Shown here: positions 50,808-59,536 of the stretch, piece by piece
How positions within the stretch are numbered: position 1 is the stretch's first letter
Layout: each line of letters opens with the position of its first letter
Assembly (NCBI RefSeq): GCF_004025965.2
Contig: NZ_SAYU02000002.1
Location: forward strand, 62,001-126,000
Direction of reading: 5' to 3'
DNA from: Phycicoccus flavus
GTDB lineage: Bacteria; Actinomycetota; Actinomycetes; Actinomycetales; Dermatophilaceae
Length of the DNA: 64,000 bases
Translations under genes and position numbers: made by a program
Notes under the pieces: generated by a model
Told to the model about the DNA's origin: nothing
Seen by the model: the letters and a program-made list of their open reading frames with translations, nothing else
Database searches by the model: none

Positions 50808-51275
50808 TCAGCGGGCCATGCCGTCGCGGCGGATCTTGGGCCACTCGATCTTGGGGCAGGTGTCCATGACGACGTCGAGGCCGGCCTTGCGCGCGCGTCC
50901 GGCGGCGGCGACGTCGACGACGCCGAGCTGCATCCAGATGGCGTCCAGCCCCAGCCGGTCCTTGTGCTCGATGGCCTCGTCGACGACCGTGCCGACCTTC
51001 CCGGAGTTGACGAAGCAGTCGACGACCTTGAGGTCCTGGTCCGGGATGTCGGCGATCGAGGCGTAGCCCTTCGCCCCGTGCACCGTCTCGGCCTTGGGGT
51101 GGACCGGGATGATCGGGCGGCCCAGCTCGAAGGTCATCCAGCGCGAGACCGCCCAGGCGGGCCGGTCCTCGTTGTTCGACAGCCCCACGACGACCCAGAT
51201 GCCCGGGTCCATGAGGAGCTCGCGGATGAGGCCTTCGTCGTTCTGGTGCTGCAGTGCGCCCATACCGGCCATCAT
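50808..51275 (-). CDS. CoA-binding domain protein (YccU-like)
   Basis: A 155-residue Rossmann-fold protein: GIWVVVGLSNNEDRPAWAVSRWMTFELGRPIIPVHPKAETVHGAKGYASIADIPDQDLKVVDCFVNSGKVGTVVDEAI, then LDAIWMQLGVVDVAAAGRARKAGLDVVMDTCPKIEW. It belongs to the CoA_binding_2 family, of unknown cellular function. ATG 51263 (MGALQH) is an equally possible start; neither has a clear ribosome-binding site. Confidence 0.9.
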   Translation of the reverse strand: MMAGMGALQHQNDEGLIRELLMDPGIWVVVGLSNNEDRPAWAVSRWMTFELGRPIIPVHPKAETVHGAKGYASIADIPDQDLKVVDCFVNSGKVGTVVDEAIEHKDRLGLDAIWMQLGVVDVAAAGRARKAGLDVVMDTCPKIEWPKIRRDGMAR

Positions 51276-51319
51276 GCCCGCTCACGGCGTCGCCAAACAG
51301 GCACCCCGGTGAGCGCGTC

Positions 51320-52489
51320 CTAGTCGTGACCGAAGAGGTCGCGGGTGTAGACCCGGTCGGCGACGTCGTGCAGCTCGGGGACGAGCCGGTTGGCGACGAT
51401 GACGTCGCTGCGCGCCTTGAGCTCCTCGAGCGAGACCAGCTCGGAGCCGAAGAAGTGCTCCTCGTGCAGCTCCGGCTCGTGGACGATGACCTCGACGCCC
51501 TTGGCCTTGATCCGCTTCATCACGCCCTGGACGCTGCTGCTGCGGAAGTTGTCCGACCCCGCCTTCATGATGAGCCGGTGGATCCCGACGACCCGCGGGC
51601 GACGGGCGAGCACGTCGGCGGCGACGAAGTCCTTGCGGGTCGTGTTGGCGTCGACGATGGCCTGGATCATGGTCTGCGGGACGTCGGCGTAGTTGGCTAG
51701 CAGCTGCTTGGTGTCCTTGGGCAGGCAGTACCCGCCGTAGCCGAAGCTCGGGTTGTTGTAGTGCGTCCCGATCCGCGGGTCCAGCCCGACGCCGTCGATG
51801 ATCTGGCGGGTGTCCAGGCCGTGCGTCGCGGCGTAGGTGTCGAGCTCGTTGAAGTACGCGACGCGCATCGCGAGGTAGGTGTTGGCGAACAGCTTGATGG
51901 CCTCGGCCTCGGTGCTGTCGGTGAGCAGGACGGGGACGTCGTCGTCGAGGGCGGCGTCGGCGAGCATCCGGGCGAAGCGCTCGCCCGCCGGGCCGCGGTC
52001 GCCGACGACGACCCGCGAGGGGTGCAGGTTGTCGTGCAGCGCCCGCCCCTCGCGGAGGAACTCGGGGGAGAAGAGGATGCGGTCGGTGCCGAGCCGCTCG
52101 CGCAGGGCGCGGGTGAACCCGACCGGCACGGTGGACTTGACGACGACGACGGCGTCCGGCGCGATCTCCCGGACGTCGGCGACGACCTGCTCGACGGAGG
52201 TGGTGTCGAAGTAGTTCGTCCGGTCGTCGTAGTTCGTCGGGGTGGCGACGACGACGTACTCGCACCCGGCGTAGGCCTCGTGCCGGTCCCCGGTGACGCC
52301 GAGCCGCAGGTCGCCGCGGCGCAGGTGCTCCTCGATGTCGGGGTCGTGGATGGGGCTGCGGCCGGCGCGCAGCAGGTCGAGGCGCTCGGGGTCGATGTCG
52401 TAGGCGACGACGTCGTGCCGGCGGGCGAGGAGGACGGCGATCGACAGACCGACGTACGAGGTCCCGACGACGCAGATGCTGGCGCTCAC
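51320..52489 (-). CDS. UDP-glucose 6-dehydrogenase family protein
   Basis: A 389-residue nucleotide-sugar dehydrogenase. N-terminal Rossmann [19 protein letters not shown] is followed by [70 protein letters not shown], and the catalytic Cys255 in [20 protein letters not shown]. It makes UDP-glucuronate (or a related uronate) with two NAD+, probably for surface polysaccharide. GTG 52489 is seven bases after TAGGCT (52502-52497). The genes at 56462-64000 could use its product. Confidence 0.93.
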   Translation of the reverse strand: MSASICVVGTSYVGLSIAVLLARRHDVVAYDIDPERLDLLRAGRSPIHDPDIEEHLRRGDLRLGVTGDRHEAYAGCEYVVVATPTNYDDRTNYFDTTSVEQVVADVREIAPDAVVVVKSTVPVGFTRALRERLGTDRILFSPEFLREGRALHDNLHPSRVVVGDRGPAGERFARMLADAALDDDVPVLLTDSTEAEAIKLFANTYLAMRVAYFNELDTYAATHGLDTRQIIDGVGLDPRIGTHYNNPSFGYGGYCLPKDTKQLLANYADVPQTMIQAIVDANTTRKDFVAADVLARRPRVVGIHRLIMKAGSDNFRSSSVQGVMKRIKAKGVEVIVHEPELHEEHFFGSELVSLEELKARSDVIVANRLVPELHDVADRVYTRDLFGHD

Positions 52490-52600
52490 CCGGCTCAGCC
52501 TAGGGTCCGGCGACGCGCCGCCCGGCCGCCCTCCGTCCGGGGCGCCGGTGCCGGTCCGAGGCGCCGGCACCTGCGGGCTCCGGGGGCCGCGTGCTCGGGC

Positions 52601-52645
52601 ATGATCGGAAGGCACCCCCGTGACCTCCCGAGGAGACCCGCATGA
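52601..52645 (+). CDS. Possible 14-codon upstream ORF
   Basis: ATG 52601 reads [14 protein letters not shown] and ends at TGA 52643-52645, overlapping the ATG of the LLM oxidoreductase (ATGA). There is no clear -10 just upstream, and its own sequence contains the GAGGAGA site used by the downstream gene, so it may be fortuitous. Confidence 0.25.
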   Translation: MIGRHPRDLPRRPA

Positions 52646-53703
52646 AGTTCGGACTGTTCGTCCCGCAGGGCTGGCGCCACGACCTCGTCGGCATCGACCC
52701 CACGCAGCACTGGGGGGTCATGGCCGGCCTGGCCCGCCGCGCCGACGGCATCGAGAACTGGTCCTCGATCTGGGTGTACGACCACTTCCACCCGGTGCCG
52801 CGCCCCACGGAGGCCGGGGTGCACGAGGCGTGGTCGCTCATGGCCGCGTTCGCCGGCGTCACTGGGCGGGTGCGGCTCGGCCAGATGTGCACGTGCCTGT
52901 CCTACCGGGAGCCGACCTACCTCGCGAAGGTGGCGGCCACCGTCGACGCCGTGTCCGAGGGCCGGCTCGAGATGGGCATCGGCGCCGGCTGGTACGAGCA
53001 CGAGTGGCGTGCCTACGGCTACGGCTTCCCGGGCGCCGGCGAGCGCCTGGGCCGGCTGCGCGAGGGCGTCGAGATCATGCGCCAGATGTGGACGACCGGC
53101 TCGGCCACCCTCGACGGCGAGCACTACCAGGTCGACGGCGCGATGTGCTTCCCGCGCCCGTTGCAGGGCGACGCGCTGCCGGGCTCGCAGCGGAACGGCA
53201 TCCCCATGTGGGTCGCGGGCGGCGGCGAGCGCAAGACGCTGCGGATCGCCGCCGAGTACGCGGACTACACGAACTTCGACGGCTCGCCGGAGGGCTTCAC
53301 GCACAAGTCGGAGATTCTCGAGCAGCACTGCCGCGACGTCGGCCGCGACTACGGCAAGATCGTCCGCAGCGCCAACTACAACGTCGTCATCGGCCGCGAC
53401 GAGGCCGAGGTGCAGGAGCGCCTGGCCTGGATCCGGTCGCACTACGAGTCGGCGGGGCTGCCGGCCGACGTCGTCGACAGCACGGTCAAGCAGTTCGAGG
53501 ACGGCCCGCTCGTCGGCACGCCGGAGCAGATCGTCGAGCGGCTGCGGGACCTGGAGTCGCGCGGGATGACGTACGCCATCACGTACTTCGTCGAGCAGGC
53601 CTACGACCTCACGGGCGTCCAGCTGTTCGAGCGCGACGTCCTGCCCGAGCTCGGCGACACCGAGCAGCACGGCCACCTCTGGCACCTCCTGCGCGGCGAG
53701 TGA
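52642..53703 (+). CDS. LLM class F420-dependent oxidoreductase
   Basis: A 353-residue TIM-barrel flavin/F420 enzyme. Motifs: [100 protein letters not shown], and [27 protein letters not shown]. The [15 protein letters not shown] segment is typical of F420-dependent members. It reduces or oxidises an unknown substrate with F420. ATG 52642 has a GAGGAGA site and overlaps a short upstream ORF. Confidence 0.92.
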   Translation: MKFGLFVPQGWRHDLVGIDPTQHWGVMAGLARRADGIENWSSIWVYDHFHPVPRPTEAGVHEAWSLMAAFAGVTGRVRLGQMCTCLSYREPTYLAKVAATVDAVSEGRLEMGIGAGWYEHEWRAYGYGFPGAGERLGRLREGVEIMRQMWTTGSATLDGEHYQVDGAMCFPRPLQGDALPGSQRNGIPMWVAGGGERKTLRIAAEYADYTNFDGSPEGFTHKSEILEQHCRDVGRDYGKIVRSANYNVVIGRDEAEVQERLAWIRSHYESAGLPADVVDSTVKQFEDGPLVGTPEQIVERLRDLESRGMTYAITYFVEQAYDLTGVQLFERDVLPELGDTEQHGHLWHLLRGE

Positions 53704-53851
53704 CGCCGGCGCCGGGACCGAGCCCCCGGCGCTCCGGCCGGGCCCGGTGCGGCGGTGTCGGCCGGACGGCCGCTGCCCGCCGGGTCCTCGGGCCCGGACG
53801 GCCGGTGCCCCGGTAGGTTCCCTGCGTCCGACGACGACGAGGAGCGAGCCG

Positions 53852-54370
53852 ATGATCCTGCCGACGGTGCGTGACCCGCGGATGGTCACCGTCCGCCGCG
53901 GCGGGACGCTGACCGAGGACCACCACCGGCTGCTCGCCGTCTGGTCCGCGCACTGCGCGGAGCACGTGCTGCCGCTGTTCGAGGCCGTCGCACCCGACGA
54001 CGACCGCCCGCGCCGGGCCGTCGTTGCCACCCGGGCCTGGGTGCGCGGCGAGCTGCGGATGATGGCCTGCCGCTCCGCCGGCGGGCACGCGATGGGCGCC
54101 GCGAGGCCGCTGACGGGAGCGGCGCGGTTCGCCGCCTACGCCGCCGGGCAGGCCGCGTGCGTCGCGCACGTCGCCGAGCACGACCTCGGGGCGGCGGCGT
54201 ACGCCCTCAAGGCCGTGCGGGCGGCCGCGGAGGCGGCCGGCGAGGACCCGGACGCCGCGGCCCGGGCGGAGTGCGCCTGGCAGCGCGACCGCCTGCCCGC
54301 CCAGGTCTGCGCCCTCGTCCTCGAGGACCAGGAGCGCCGCAACCCGATCTGCTGGTCGGTCTTCACCTGA
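53852..54370 (+). CDS. Putative immunity protein (Imm-5-like)
   Basis: A 172-residue Ala-rich helical protein: MILPTVRDPRMVTVRRGGTLTEDHHRLLAVWSAHCAEHVLPLFE, RAWVRGELRMMACRSAGGHAMGAAR, AAYAAGQAACVAHVAEHDLGAAAYALKAVRAA, WQRDRLPAQVCALVLEDQERRNPICWSVFT. The pattern matches proteins annotated as putative immunity proteins (Imm-5-like), which are often solitary. No toxin gene is adjacent, so an antitoxin/immunity function is unverified. ATG 53852 has a GGAG site; TAGGTT near 53815 may be its -10. Confidence 0.75.
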   Translation: MILPTVRDPRMVTVRRGGTLTEDHHRLLAVWSAHCAEHVLPLFEAVAPDDDRPRRAVVATRAWVRGELRMMACRSAGGHAMGAARPLTGAARFAAYAAGQAACVAHVAEHDLGAAAYALKAVRAAAEAAGEDPDAAARAECAWQRDRLPAQVCALVLEDQERRNPICWSVFT

Positions 54371-54384
54371 CTCGCCCTGGACAA

Positions 54385-54437
54385 GGGAAAGTGGGGGTTC
54401 GCGTGGCCGGTCGACCCTTGCGAACCCCGGGTTTCCC
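54385..54437. repeat. Nested inverted repeat after the Imm-5-like gene
   Basis: Outer arms GGGAAA (54385-54390) and TTTCCC (54432-54437); inner arms GGGGTTCGC (54394-54402) and GCGAACCCC (54420-54428), with a 17-nt loop. A partial second copy of the left arm (GGGCGGGAAAGTCGGGG) follows at about 54444. It resembles the outer sequences of the 7.8-kb palindrome (GGGTTCGCG / CGCGAACCC). Confidence 0.65.
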
Positions 54438-54503
54438 GGATGGGGCGGGAAAGTCGGGGTCTGCGGGGCGGGCTCCACCTGATTCCGGCGACCCCCACGT
54501 CTC

Positions 54504-54557
54504 CGCGAACGTGTGTGAACACGCCGGGAAAACGCGGCGTGTTCACACACGTTCGCG
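54504..54557. terminator. Perfect 23-bp stem hairpin between convergent genes
   Basis: Arms 54504-54526 and 54535-54557 are perfectly complementary over 23 bp; they start CGCGAACGTGTGTGAAC, with an 8-nt loop GGAAAACG. It lies between the Imm-5-like gene (54370) and the NYN gene (54576). A bidirectional terminator is likely; the long stem could also be a palindromic repeat element. Confidence 0.7.
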
Positions 54558-54575
54558 CAGGGGGGCAGGCGGGGG

Positions 54576-55136
54576 TCAGAGGAAGGCGACCGGGTCGAAC
54601 TCGTCGATGGGGATGACCCGCAGGCGGGGGAGGGGCTCGTTGAAGGCGGCGACGTCGTGCTCCAGGTCGAAGGTCTCCAGGCCGCGCGCCACGAGCGGGG
54701 CGAAGTTGTGGTTGCGGAACTCGTCGAACCCGACGATGCCGGTGCGGCGGTCGCCGACGAGCGGCTCGAGCTCCTCGACGAAGTCGCCGTCGTTGCTCAC
54801 GAGGACGACGTCGGCGTCCCGGTCCCGCAGGGCGGCCAGGGTGCGCTGGATGCCGATGTCGACGACCTTCTGCCCGGGCGCGCCGGACAGCGGCACCGGC
54901 CGGAAGCCGATGGCGACGAGCGCCTGGACGAAGGCCATGGGCAGCTCGCCGCTGGAGGCGAGGAAGAAGAGCCCGCGGGCCGGCTGGTCCCAGGTCTCCT
55001 CGACGAAGCGCAGCACCCGCTCCCACCGGGGCCGCTCCTCCGGGCGGGGCCGGCGGGCGAGGATGGCGCCGCCCAGGGTGGCGTCGATGTTCTCCCCGTC
55101 GACGAGGACGTACGTGACCCGGTCGGCGTCGCTCAT
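54576..55136 (-). CDS. NYN domain (PIN-like) putative ribonuclease
   Basis: A 186-residue PIN-like nuclease-fold protein: VTYVLVDGENIDATLGGAIL (first acidic residues), VVDIGIQRTLAALRDRDADVVLVSNDGDFVEELEPLV (the Asp-rich SNDGDF motif), TGIVGFDEFRNHNFAPLV. NYN proteins bind metal and cut RNA. TACCGT (55148-55143) sits six bases before ATG 55136. It is divergent from the FadE25-like gene; role unknown. Confidence 0.88.
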   Translation of the reverse strand: MSDADRVTYVLVDGENIDATLGGAILARRPRPEERPRWERVLRFVEETWDQPARGLFFLASSGELPMAFVQALVAIGFRPVPLSGAPGQKVVDIGIQRTLAALRDRDADVVLVSNDGDFVEELEPLVGDRRTGIVGFDEFRNHNFAPLVARGLETFDLEHDVAAFNEPLPRLRVIPIDEFDPVAFL

Positions 55137-55252
55137 GGCAGCACGGTAGGCGCTCGACCCGCCCCGGCGCCCCCGCCCCGCGGTCCGGCGGGTGCCGCGA
55201 CCCTCGACACACCGCGGCCGGCCGGGCGTTACCCGCGAGTAGCATGCGGGGC

Positions 55253-56419
55253 ATGAGCGGCAACCCGAACTTCGACACCTACCGGCTCTCCGAGGACCAC
55301 GAGGCCATCCGCGAGGCGGTCCGAGCCGTGGCCGAGGACAAGATCAAGCCCTACGCGGCGGCCGTCGACGAGGAGTCGCGCTACCCGCAGGAGGCGCACG
55401 ACGCCCTCGTCGCCTCCGACTTCTTCGCGCCGCACGTCCCCGAGGGGTACGGCGGCGTCGGCGCCGACGCCCTCGCGACGTGCATCGTCATCGAGGAGGT
55501 CGCCCGCGTGTGCGCCTCCTCCAGCCTCATCCCGGCCGTCAACAAGCTCGGCTCGATGCCGCTGCTGCTCGGGGCGGGCGAGGAGGTCAAGCAGCGCTAC
55601 CTGCCGCCGCTGGCCGCGGGCGAGACGACCTTCTCCTACGGGCTCTCCGAGCGCGAGGCCGGCTCGGACACCGCGGCGATGCGCTGCAAGGCCGTCCGCG
55701 ACGGCGAGGACTGGGTGCTGTCCGGGCAGAAGTCGTGGATCACCAACGCCGGCGTGTCCGGGCTCTACACGGTGCTGGCGGTGACCGACCCCGACGGCCA
55801 GCGCGGCAACAACGTCACGGCCTTCGTCGTCGAGAAGGGCGACCCGGGCTTCTCCTTCGGTGAGAAGGAGCGCAAGCTCGGGATCAAGGGCAGCCCCACC
55901 CGCGAGCTGCACTTCGACTCCTGCCGCATCCCCGGCGACCGGGTCGTCGGGGAGGTCGGTTCCGGGCTCAAGCTCGCGCTGCGCACGCTGGACCACACCC
56001 GGGTGACGATCGGCGCCCAGGCCGTCGGCATCGCCCAGGGGGCGCTGGACGAGGCGCTCGCCTACGTCAAGGAGCGCCGCCAGTTCGGGAAGGCCGTCGC
56101 GGAGTTCCAGGGGGTGCAGTTCATGCTCGCCGACATGGCGATGCAGCTCGAGGCCGCCCGCCAGCTCGTGTACGTCGCCGCGGCCAAGTCCGAGCGCGAC
56201 GAGGCCGACCTGTCGTTCTTCGGCGCCGCCGCCAAGGCGTACGCGTCCGACGTCGCGATGCAGGTGACGACCGACGCCGTCCAGCTGCTCGGCGGGGCCG
56301 GGTACACCCGGGACTTCCCGCTGGAGCGGATGATGCGGGACGCGAAGATCACGCAGATCTACGAGGGCACCAACCAGGTCCAGCGCCTCGTCATGGCCCG
56401 CCAGCTCCTCCGGCGCTGA
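55253..56419 (+). CDS. Acyl-CoA dehydrogenase (FadE25-like)
   Basis: 388 residues, acyl-CoA dehydrogenase fold: FSYGLSEREAGSDTAAMRCKAVRDGEDWVLSGQKSWITNAGVSGLYTVLAV, KLGIKGSPTRELHFDSCRIPGDRVVGEVG, ALRTLDHTRVTIGAQAVGIAQGALDEALAYVKERRQFGKAVAEFQGVQFMLADMAMQLEAAR, and AVQLLGGAGYTRDFPLERMMRDAKITQIYEGTNQVQRLVMAR. The Glu of QIYEGTNQ is the expected catalytic base. ATG 55253 is supported by TAGCAT (55240-55245) seven bases upstream; ATG 55244 would fall inside that element. It lies near purE-purK, as Rv3274c does. Confidence 0.94.
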   Translation: MSGNPNFDTYRLSEDHEAIREAVRAVAEDKIKPYAAAVDEESRYPQEAHDALVASDFFAPHVPEGYGGVGADALATCIVIEEVARVCASSSLIPAVNKLGSMPLLLGAGEEVKQRYLPPLAAGETTFSYGLSEREAGSDTAAMRCKAVRDGEDWVLSGQKSWITNAGVSGLYTVLAVTDPDGQRGNNVTAFVVEKGDPGFSFGEKERKLGIKGSPTRELHFDSCRIPGDRVVGEVGSGLKLALRTLDHTRVTIGAQAVGIAQGALDEALAYVKERRQFGKAVAEFQGVQFMLADMAMQLEAARQLVYVAAAKSERDEADLSFFGAAAKAYASDVAMQVTTDAVQLLGGAGYTRDFPLERMMRDAKITQIYEGTNQVQRLVMARQLLRR

Positions 56420-56420
56420 C

Positions 56421-56446
56421 GCCCGGGCCGCCTCGTCCTGCCGGGC
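56421..56446. terminator. Short hairpin between convergent genes
   Basis: GCCCGG (56421-56426) and CCGGGC (56441-56446) with a 14-nt loop, between the acyl-CoA dehydrogenase stop (56419) and the LCP gene stop (56462). No T-tract. Confidence 0.4.
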
Positions 56447-56461
56447 GGTCCGCGCCGGGGG

Positions 56462-58006
56462 TCACGAGGTCTTGCAGATGTCCTGGGCCGCGGTGCGGCT
56501 GTCGATGCTGGGGCTCGCGCTGGGGGTGGGGGCGGCGGCGGTGACCGACGGCTTCGGCAGCGGCGCCGAGCCGGTGCGGTTGGGGACCTCGACGACGTTG
56601 CGCGCCCCCGGCCCCATCGTCACCCTGATCGTCCGGCCGAGCCCGGCGGCCTTCTCGAGCCGCGAGCGCGGGAAGGCGGCGGCGACGGTGCGCGCCGCCT
56701 CCTCCTGCCCGGCGGAGTACTCCACGAGGGTGCCGCGGTCGGCGCCGTACCGGTTGTCGGTGCCGGTGACGGTGAAGCCCTGGACCCGGAGCATCTCGGC
56801 CGCCTGCCCGGCCAGGCCGGTCGTCCCGGCCCCGTTGACGACCTCGACCGAGATGTCGGCGGGGGAGACCGTGAGCGGGGCGTCCGAGGCGGACGGGCCG
56901 GGGGAGGCCTTCGGCCGCTCGCCGATCCGGCGGTCCTCGCGGATGGCCTCCCAGACGGCGTCGGCCGAGTCCTGCCACTGCACCCGGTTGGTGTCCGCCG
57001 GGAAGGGCTCGGTGGGGACGGTGAGGAACTCGACGTTGTCCAGGCCGATGCCGCGCACGCTCTCGGCGAGGTCCTTCATCGTGCCCAGCCCGAACCTCGG
57101 GTCGGTGGTCAGCGACTTCGTGGCCGCGTCGAGGAAGGAGTAGAGCCGGGTCGGCTGGAACAGCAGCCGGCTGGACGTCGCCTCCTGCGCCACGGAGGAC
57201 AGGAAGGCCTGCTGTCGCTTGATCCGGCCGAGGTCCGAGCCGTCGCCGAGGGACTTGCGGGTCCGCACGTACGCGAGGGCTTGCTCACCGGACAGCTTGT
57301 GGGTGCCGGCGGAGAGCTTGAGGGTCGAGTTCGCGTCGTCGATGGGCTCGGTGGTGCAGACCTCGACGCCGCCCAGGGCCTCGACCATCTGCTTGAACCC
57401 GTTGAAGTCGACGACGGCGTAGTGGTCGACGAAGACGCCCGTGTCGCCCTCGAGGGTGCGGATGAGGCAGCCGGTCCCGCCGATCTTGAAGTTGTGGTTC
57501 CACTGCCGCGTCACCCACTGGTTCTTCGGGGCGGTGGGCGAGCACTCCGGCGGCGCCTTGGTCATCGAGTCGCGGGGGATGGAGACGACCATGGCCCACG
57601 TCCGGTCGGCCGAGAGGTGGACCAGGAGGTTGGTGTCGGAGTGCACGCCGGGGTCCTCGGCCACCGTGCCGTAGGAGGTGTTGCCCTTGCCGGTGCGGTT
57701 GTCGGACCCGATGAGGAGGAGGTTGACCGCCTCGGTGGCCTGGGGGGCGCGGGTCGGGCGGTCGGTGCCGAGCGCCTCGGAGACGTCGACCCTCGTGATG
57801 TTCGAGCTGAGCCGCCACGTGGCGACCGCGGCGAGGGCGCCGCCCACGACGAGGACGGCGACGAGGGCGATGACGACCCGCTTGCGCCACGGGGAGCGCC
57901 TTTCCTCGGCGGCGGGCCCGGCCTCGCGACCGCGCACCTCGCGCCGGCGGGGGTAGCCGTCACCGGGCTCCTGGGGTTCGGGTGCCCCGGGCTGCTCGCC
58001 GTCCAC
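56462..58006 (-). CDS. LytR-CpsA-Psr ligase with C-terminal LytR_C domain
   Basis: A 514-residue membrane-anchored protein from GTG 58006. A cytoplasmic Glu/Arg-rich tail leads to one membrane helix (KRVVIALVAVLVVGGALAAVATW), then the extracellular LCP domain (NLLLIGSDNRTGKG, SDTNLLVHLSADRTWAMVVSIPRDSM, VDHYAVVDFNGFKQMVEALGGVEVC, LSGEQALAYVRTRKSLGDGSDLGRIKRQQAFLSSV). The LytR_C domain (DISVEVVNGAGTTGLAGQAAEMLRVQGFTV) ends the chain. It transfers glycopolymers from lipid carrier to peptidoglycan. TAGAAT (58066-58061) is a good -10, with a GGGGAGAA ribosome-binding site. Confidence 0.94.
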   Translation of the reverse strand: MDGEQPGAPEPQEPGDGYPRRREVRGREAGPAAEERRSPWRKRVVIALVAVLVVGGALAAVATWRLSSNITRVDVSEALGTDRPTRAPQATEAVNLLLIGSDNRTGKGNTSYGTVAEDPGVHSDTNLLVHLSADRTWAMVVSIPRDSMTKAPPECSPTAPKNQWVTRQWNHNFKIGGTGCLIRTLEGDTGVFVDHYAVVDFNGFKQMVEALGGVEVCTTEPIDDANSTLKLSAGTHKLSGEQALAYVRTRKSLGDGSDLGRIKRQQAFLSSVAQEATSSRLLFQPTRLYSFLDAATKSLTTDPRFGLGTMKDLAESVRGIGLDNVEFLTVPTEPFPADTNRVQWQDSADAVWEAIREDRRIGERPKASPGPSASDAPLTVSPADISVEVVNGAGTTGLAGQAAEMLRVQGFTVTGTDNRYGADRGTLVEYSAGQEEAARTVAAAFPRSRLEKAAGLGRTIRVTMGPGARNVVEVPNRTGSAPLPKPSVTAAAPTPSASPSIDSRTAAQDICKTS

Positions 58007-58155
58007 GCGTCGTTCTCCCCTCGTCCTCTCCTGGGCGGCCCCGGCGTCCGGGACCGCGCGATTCTAGCCGCGCAGCCTGAACGCGACCTGTGGGCACGGC
58101 GCTCCGCGCGCCGCCCGGGCCGGTCCGGGCGGGCCCGCCCGGGCATCCGCGCAGG

Positions 58156-59406
58156 TCAGCCCTGGGGGCCCTGGGTACCGGGGGGCGGGCTGTCCAGCGG
58201 CGTGCCGTCGTTGAGCATCCGGAACAGCTCCTTCGCCTGCGCGTCGTCCCACAGCACCGAGCTGCCGGCCGACGTCGTCGCGTTGATGTCGGAGACCGGG
58301 ACGACGAGGCTCAGGGCGTCGTCGGTGGAGACGGCGCGCATCGTCAGGGCGATCCGCCCCGCGTCGGTGAGCCCGGTGTCCTCGCCGACCATGACGCCCG
58401 AGGCCGCGGCGTGGGTGAAGCCCCACCAGCGCCACGGGACGAGCACGGTCGACGGCGTGGCCGCCTGCTTCATCACCGCGCCGAGGAACTGCCGCTGCCG
58501 CTTGGCCCGCCCGAGGTCCCCCTCGGGGTCGGAGTAGCGGGCGCGCACGTAGCCGAGCGCGGTCGGGCCGTCGAGGGTCTGGCAACCCTTCCTCAGGTCG
58601 ATGTGCGCCTTGTCGTCCTTGATGTTCCGGGGCACGCACAGGTCGACGCCGCCGAGGCTGTCGACGACGTTCGCGAACCCGCCGAAGCCGATCTCGAGGT
58701 ACCCGTCGATGCGCAGCCCGGTGTTCTGCTCGAGGGTCTGGACGAGCAGCTTCGGGCCGCCGATGGCGAAGGCGGCGTTGACCTTGTTCTCGCCGTTGCC
58801 GGGGATGGGCAGGAAGCTGTCCCGGGGCACCGAGACCAGGACGGACTTGCCCGAGCCGCTCGGCACGTGAACGAGGATGATCGTGTCGGTGCGGCGGCCC
58901 TCGGCGCTGCCGGTTCCGAGGCTCTTCCTCTGCGCCGCGGTGAGGCCCTCGCGGCTGTCGGAGCCGACGAGCAGGTAGGTGTGGCCGTCGCCCTGGGCCG
59001 GGCGCTCGCCGGAGGGCGTCGCGTCGACCCGGGAGACGCTGGTCCAGGCGTGGACGGGCGTGGCGACGACGAAGACCACCCAGAGGAGCAGGAGCAGGAG
59101 GACGAACCGCAGCCACGGGCGTCCGGAGCGGCGCCGCTGCCGGTCCCGCGGCGGGGGCGGGGGCGTGTCGGCGCCGGAGCGCACCGGGCGCCCGTACTCG
59201 TCGTAGCGGGTGTCGCCGGCCGAGGACGACGCGGCGGCCACACCGGCGCCACCGGCCCCGTCGCCCCCGCGCGCGCCCCGGCGCCCACGGCCGGACGAGG
59301 CGCCGCGCGGGCGCCGCGTGTCGACGGTGTAGACGTCGTCGCCGCCGTCGCCGTCCCCGGAGGGGGCGGGACGCCGCGGGATGGGGCGGGCGTGGTCGTC
59401 GCTCAT
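58156..59406 (-). CDS. LytR-CpsA-Psr ligase
   Basis: A 416-residue membrane protein. A long Arg/Gly-rich cytoplasmic N-terminus precedes one helix (RFVLLLLLLWVVFVVATPVHAW). The LCP domain follows: TYLLVGSDSREGL, EGRRTDTIILVHVPSGSGKSVLVSVPRDSFLPIPG, NKVNAAFAIGGPKLLVQTLEQNTGLRIDGYLEIGFGGFANVVDSLGGVDLCV, LDGPTALGYVRARYSDPEGDLGRAKRQRQFLGAV. All pyrophosphate-binding Arg/Asp positions are present. It likely attaches a cell-wall glycopolymer to peptidoglycan. ATG 59406 has GAGAGGA upstream and CACAAT further up. Confidence 0.93.
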   Translation of the reverse strand: MSDDHARPIPRRPAPSGDGDGGDDVYTVDTRRPRGASSGRGRRGARGGDGAGGAGVAAASSSAGDTRYDEYGRPVRSGADTPPPPPRDRQRRRSGRPWLRFVLLLLLLWVVFVVATPVHAWTSVSRVDATPSGERPAQGDGHTYLLVGSDSREGLTAAQRKSLGTGSAEGRRTDTIILVHVPSGSGKSVLVSVPRDSFLPIPGNGENKVNAAFAIGGPKLLVQTLEQNTGLRIDGYLEIGFGGFANVVDSLGGVDLCVPRNIKDDKAHIDLRKGCQTLDGPTALGYVRARYSDPEGDLGRAKRQRQFLGAVMKQAATPSTVLVPWRWWGFTHAAASGVMVGEDTGLTDAGRIALTMRAVSTDDALSLVVPVSDINATTSAGSSVLWDDAQAKELFRMLNDGTPLDSPPPGTQGPQG

Positions 59407-59536
59407 GCAGGTCCTCTCGGCCGGGCCGAAGACCCATTGTGCCGACGCCGCCCGGGCTCCCGGCACAGGGAATCGCCCGGCGCGTCCCGGCGCGCCTCGC
59501 GGCGGCGCGTCGCGGGCCGCCCGATACTGGCACGTC

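Noticed and set aside
52495-54030. 511-codon minus-strand frame opposite the LLM oxidoreductase
   Set aside because: It lies fully antisense to a well-supported gene with strong family motifs, and its translation is typical GC-shadow sequence rich in Arg, Gly and Asp.
55244-55252. ATG 55244 as start of the FadE25-like gene
   Set aside because: It falls within TAGCAT, the best promoter element; ATG 55253 is at leaderless spacing.
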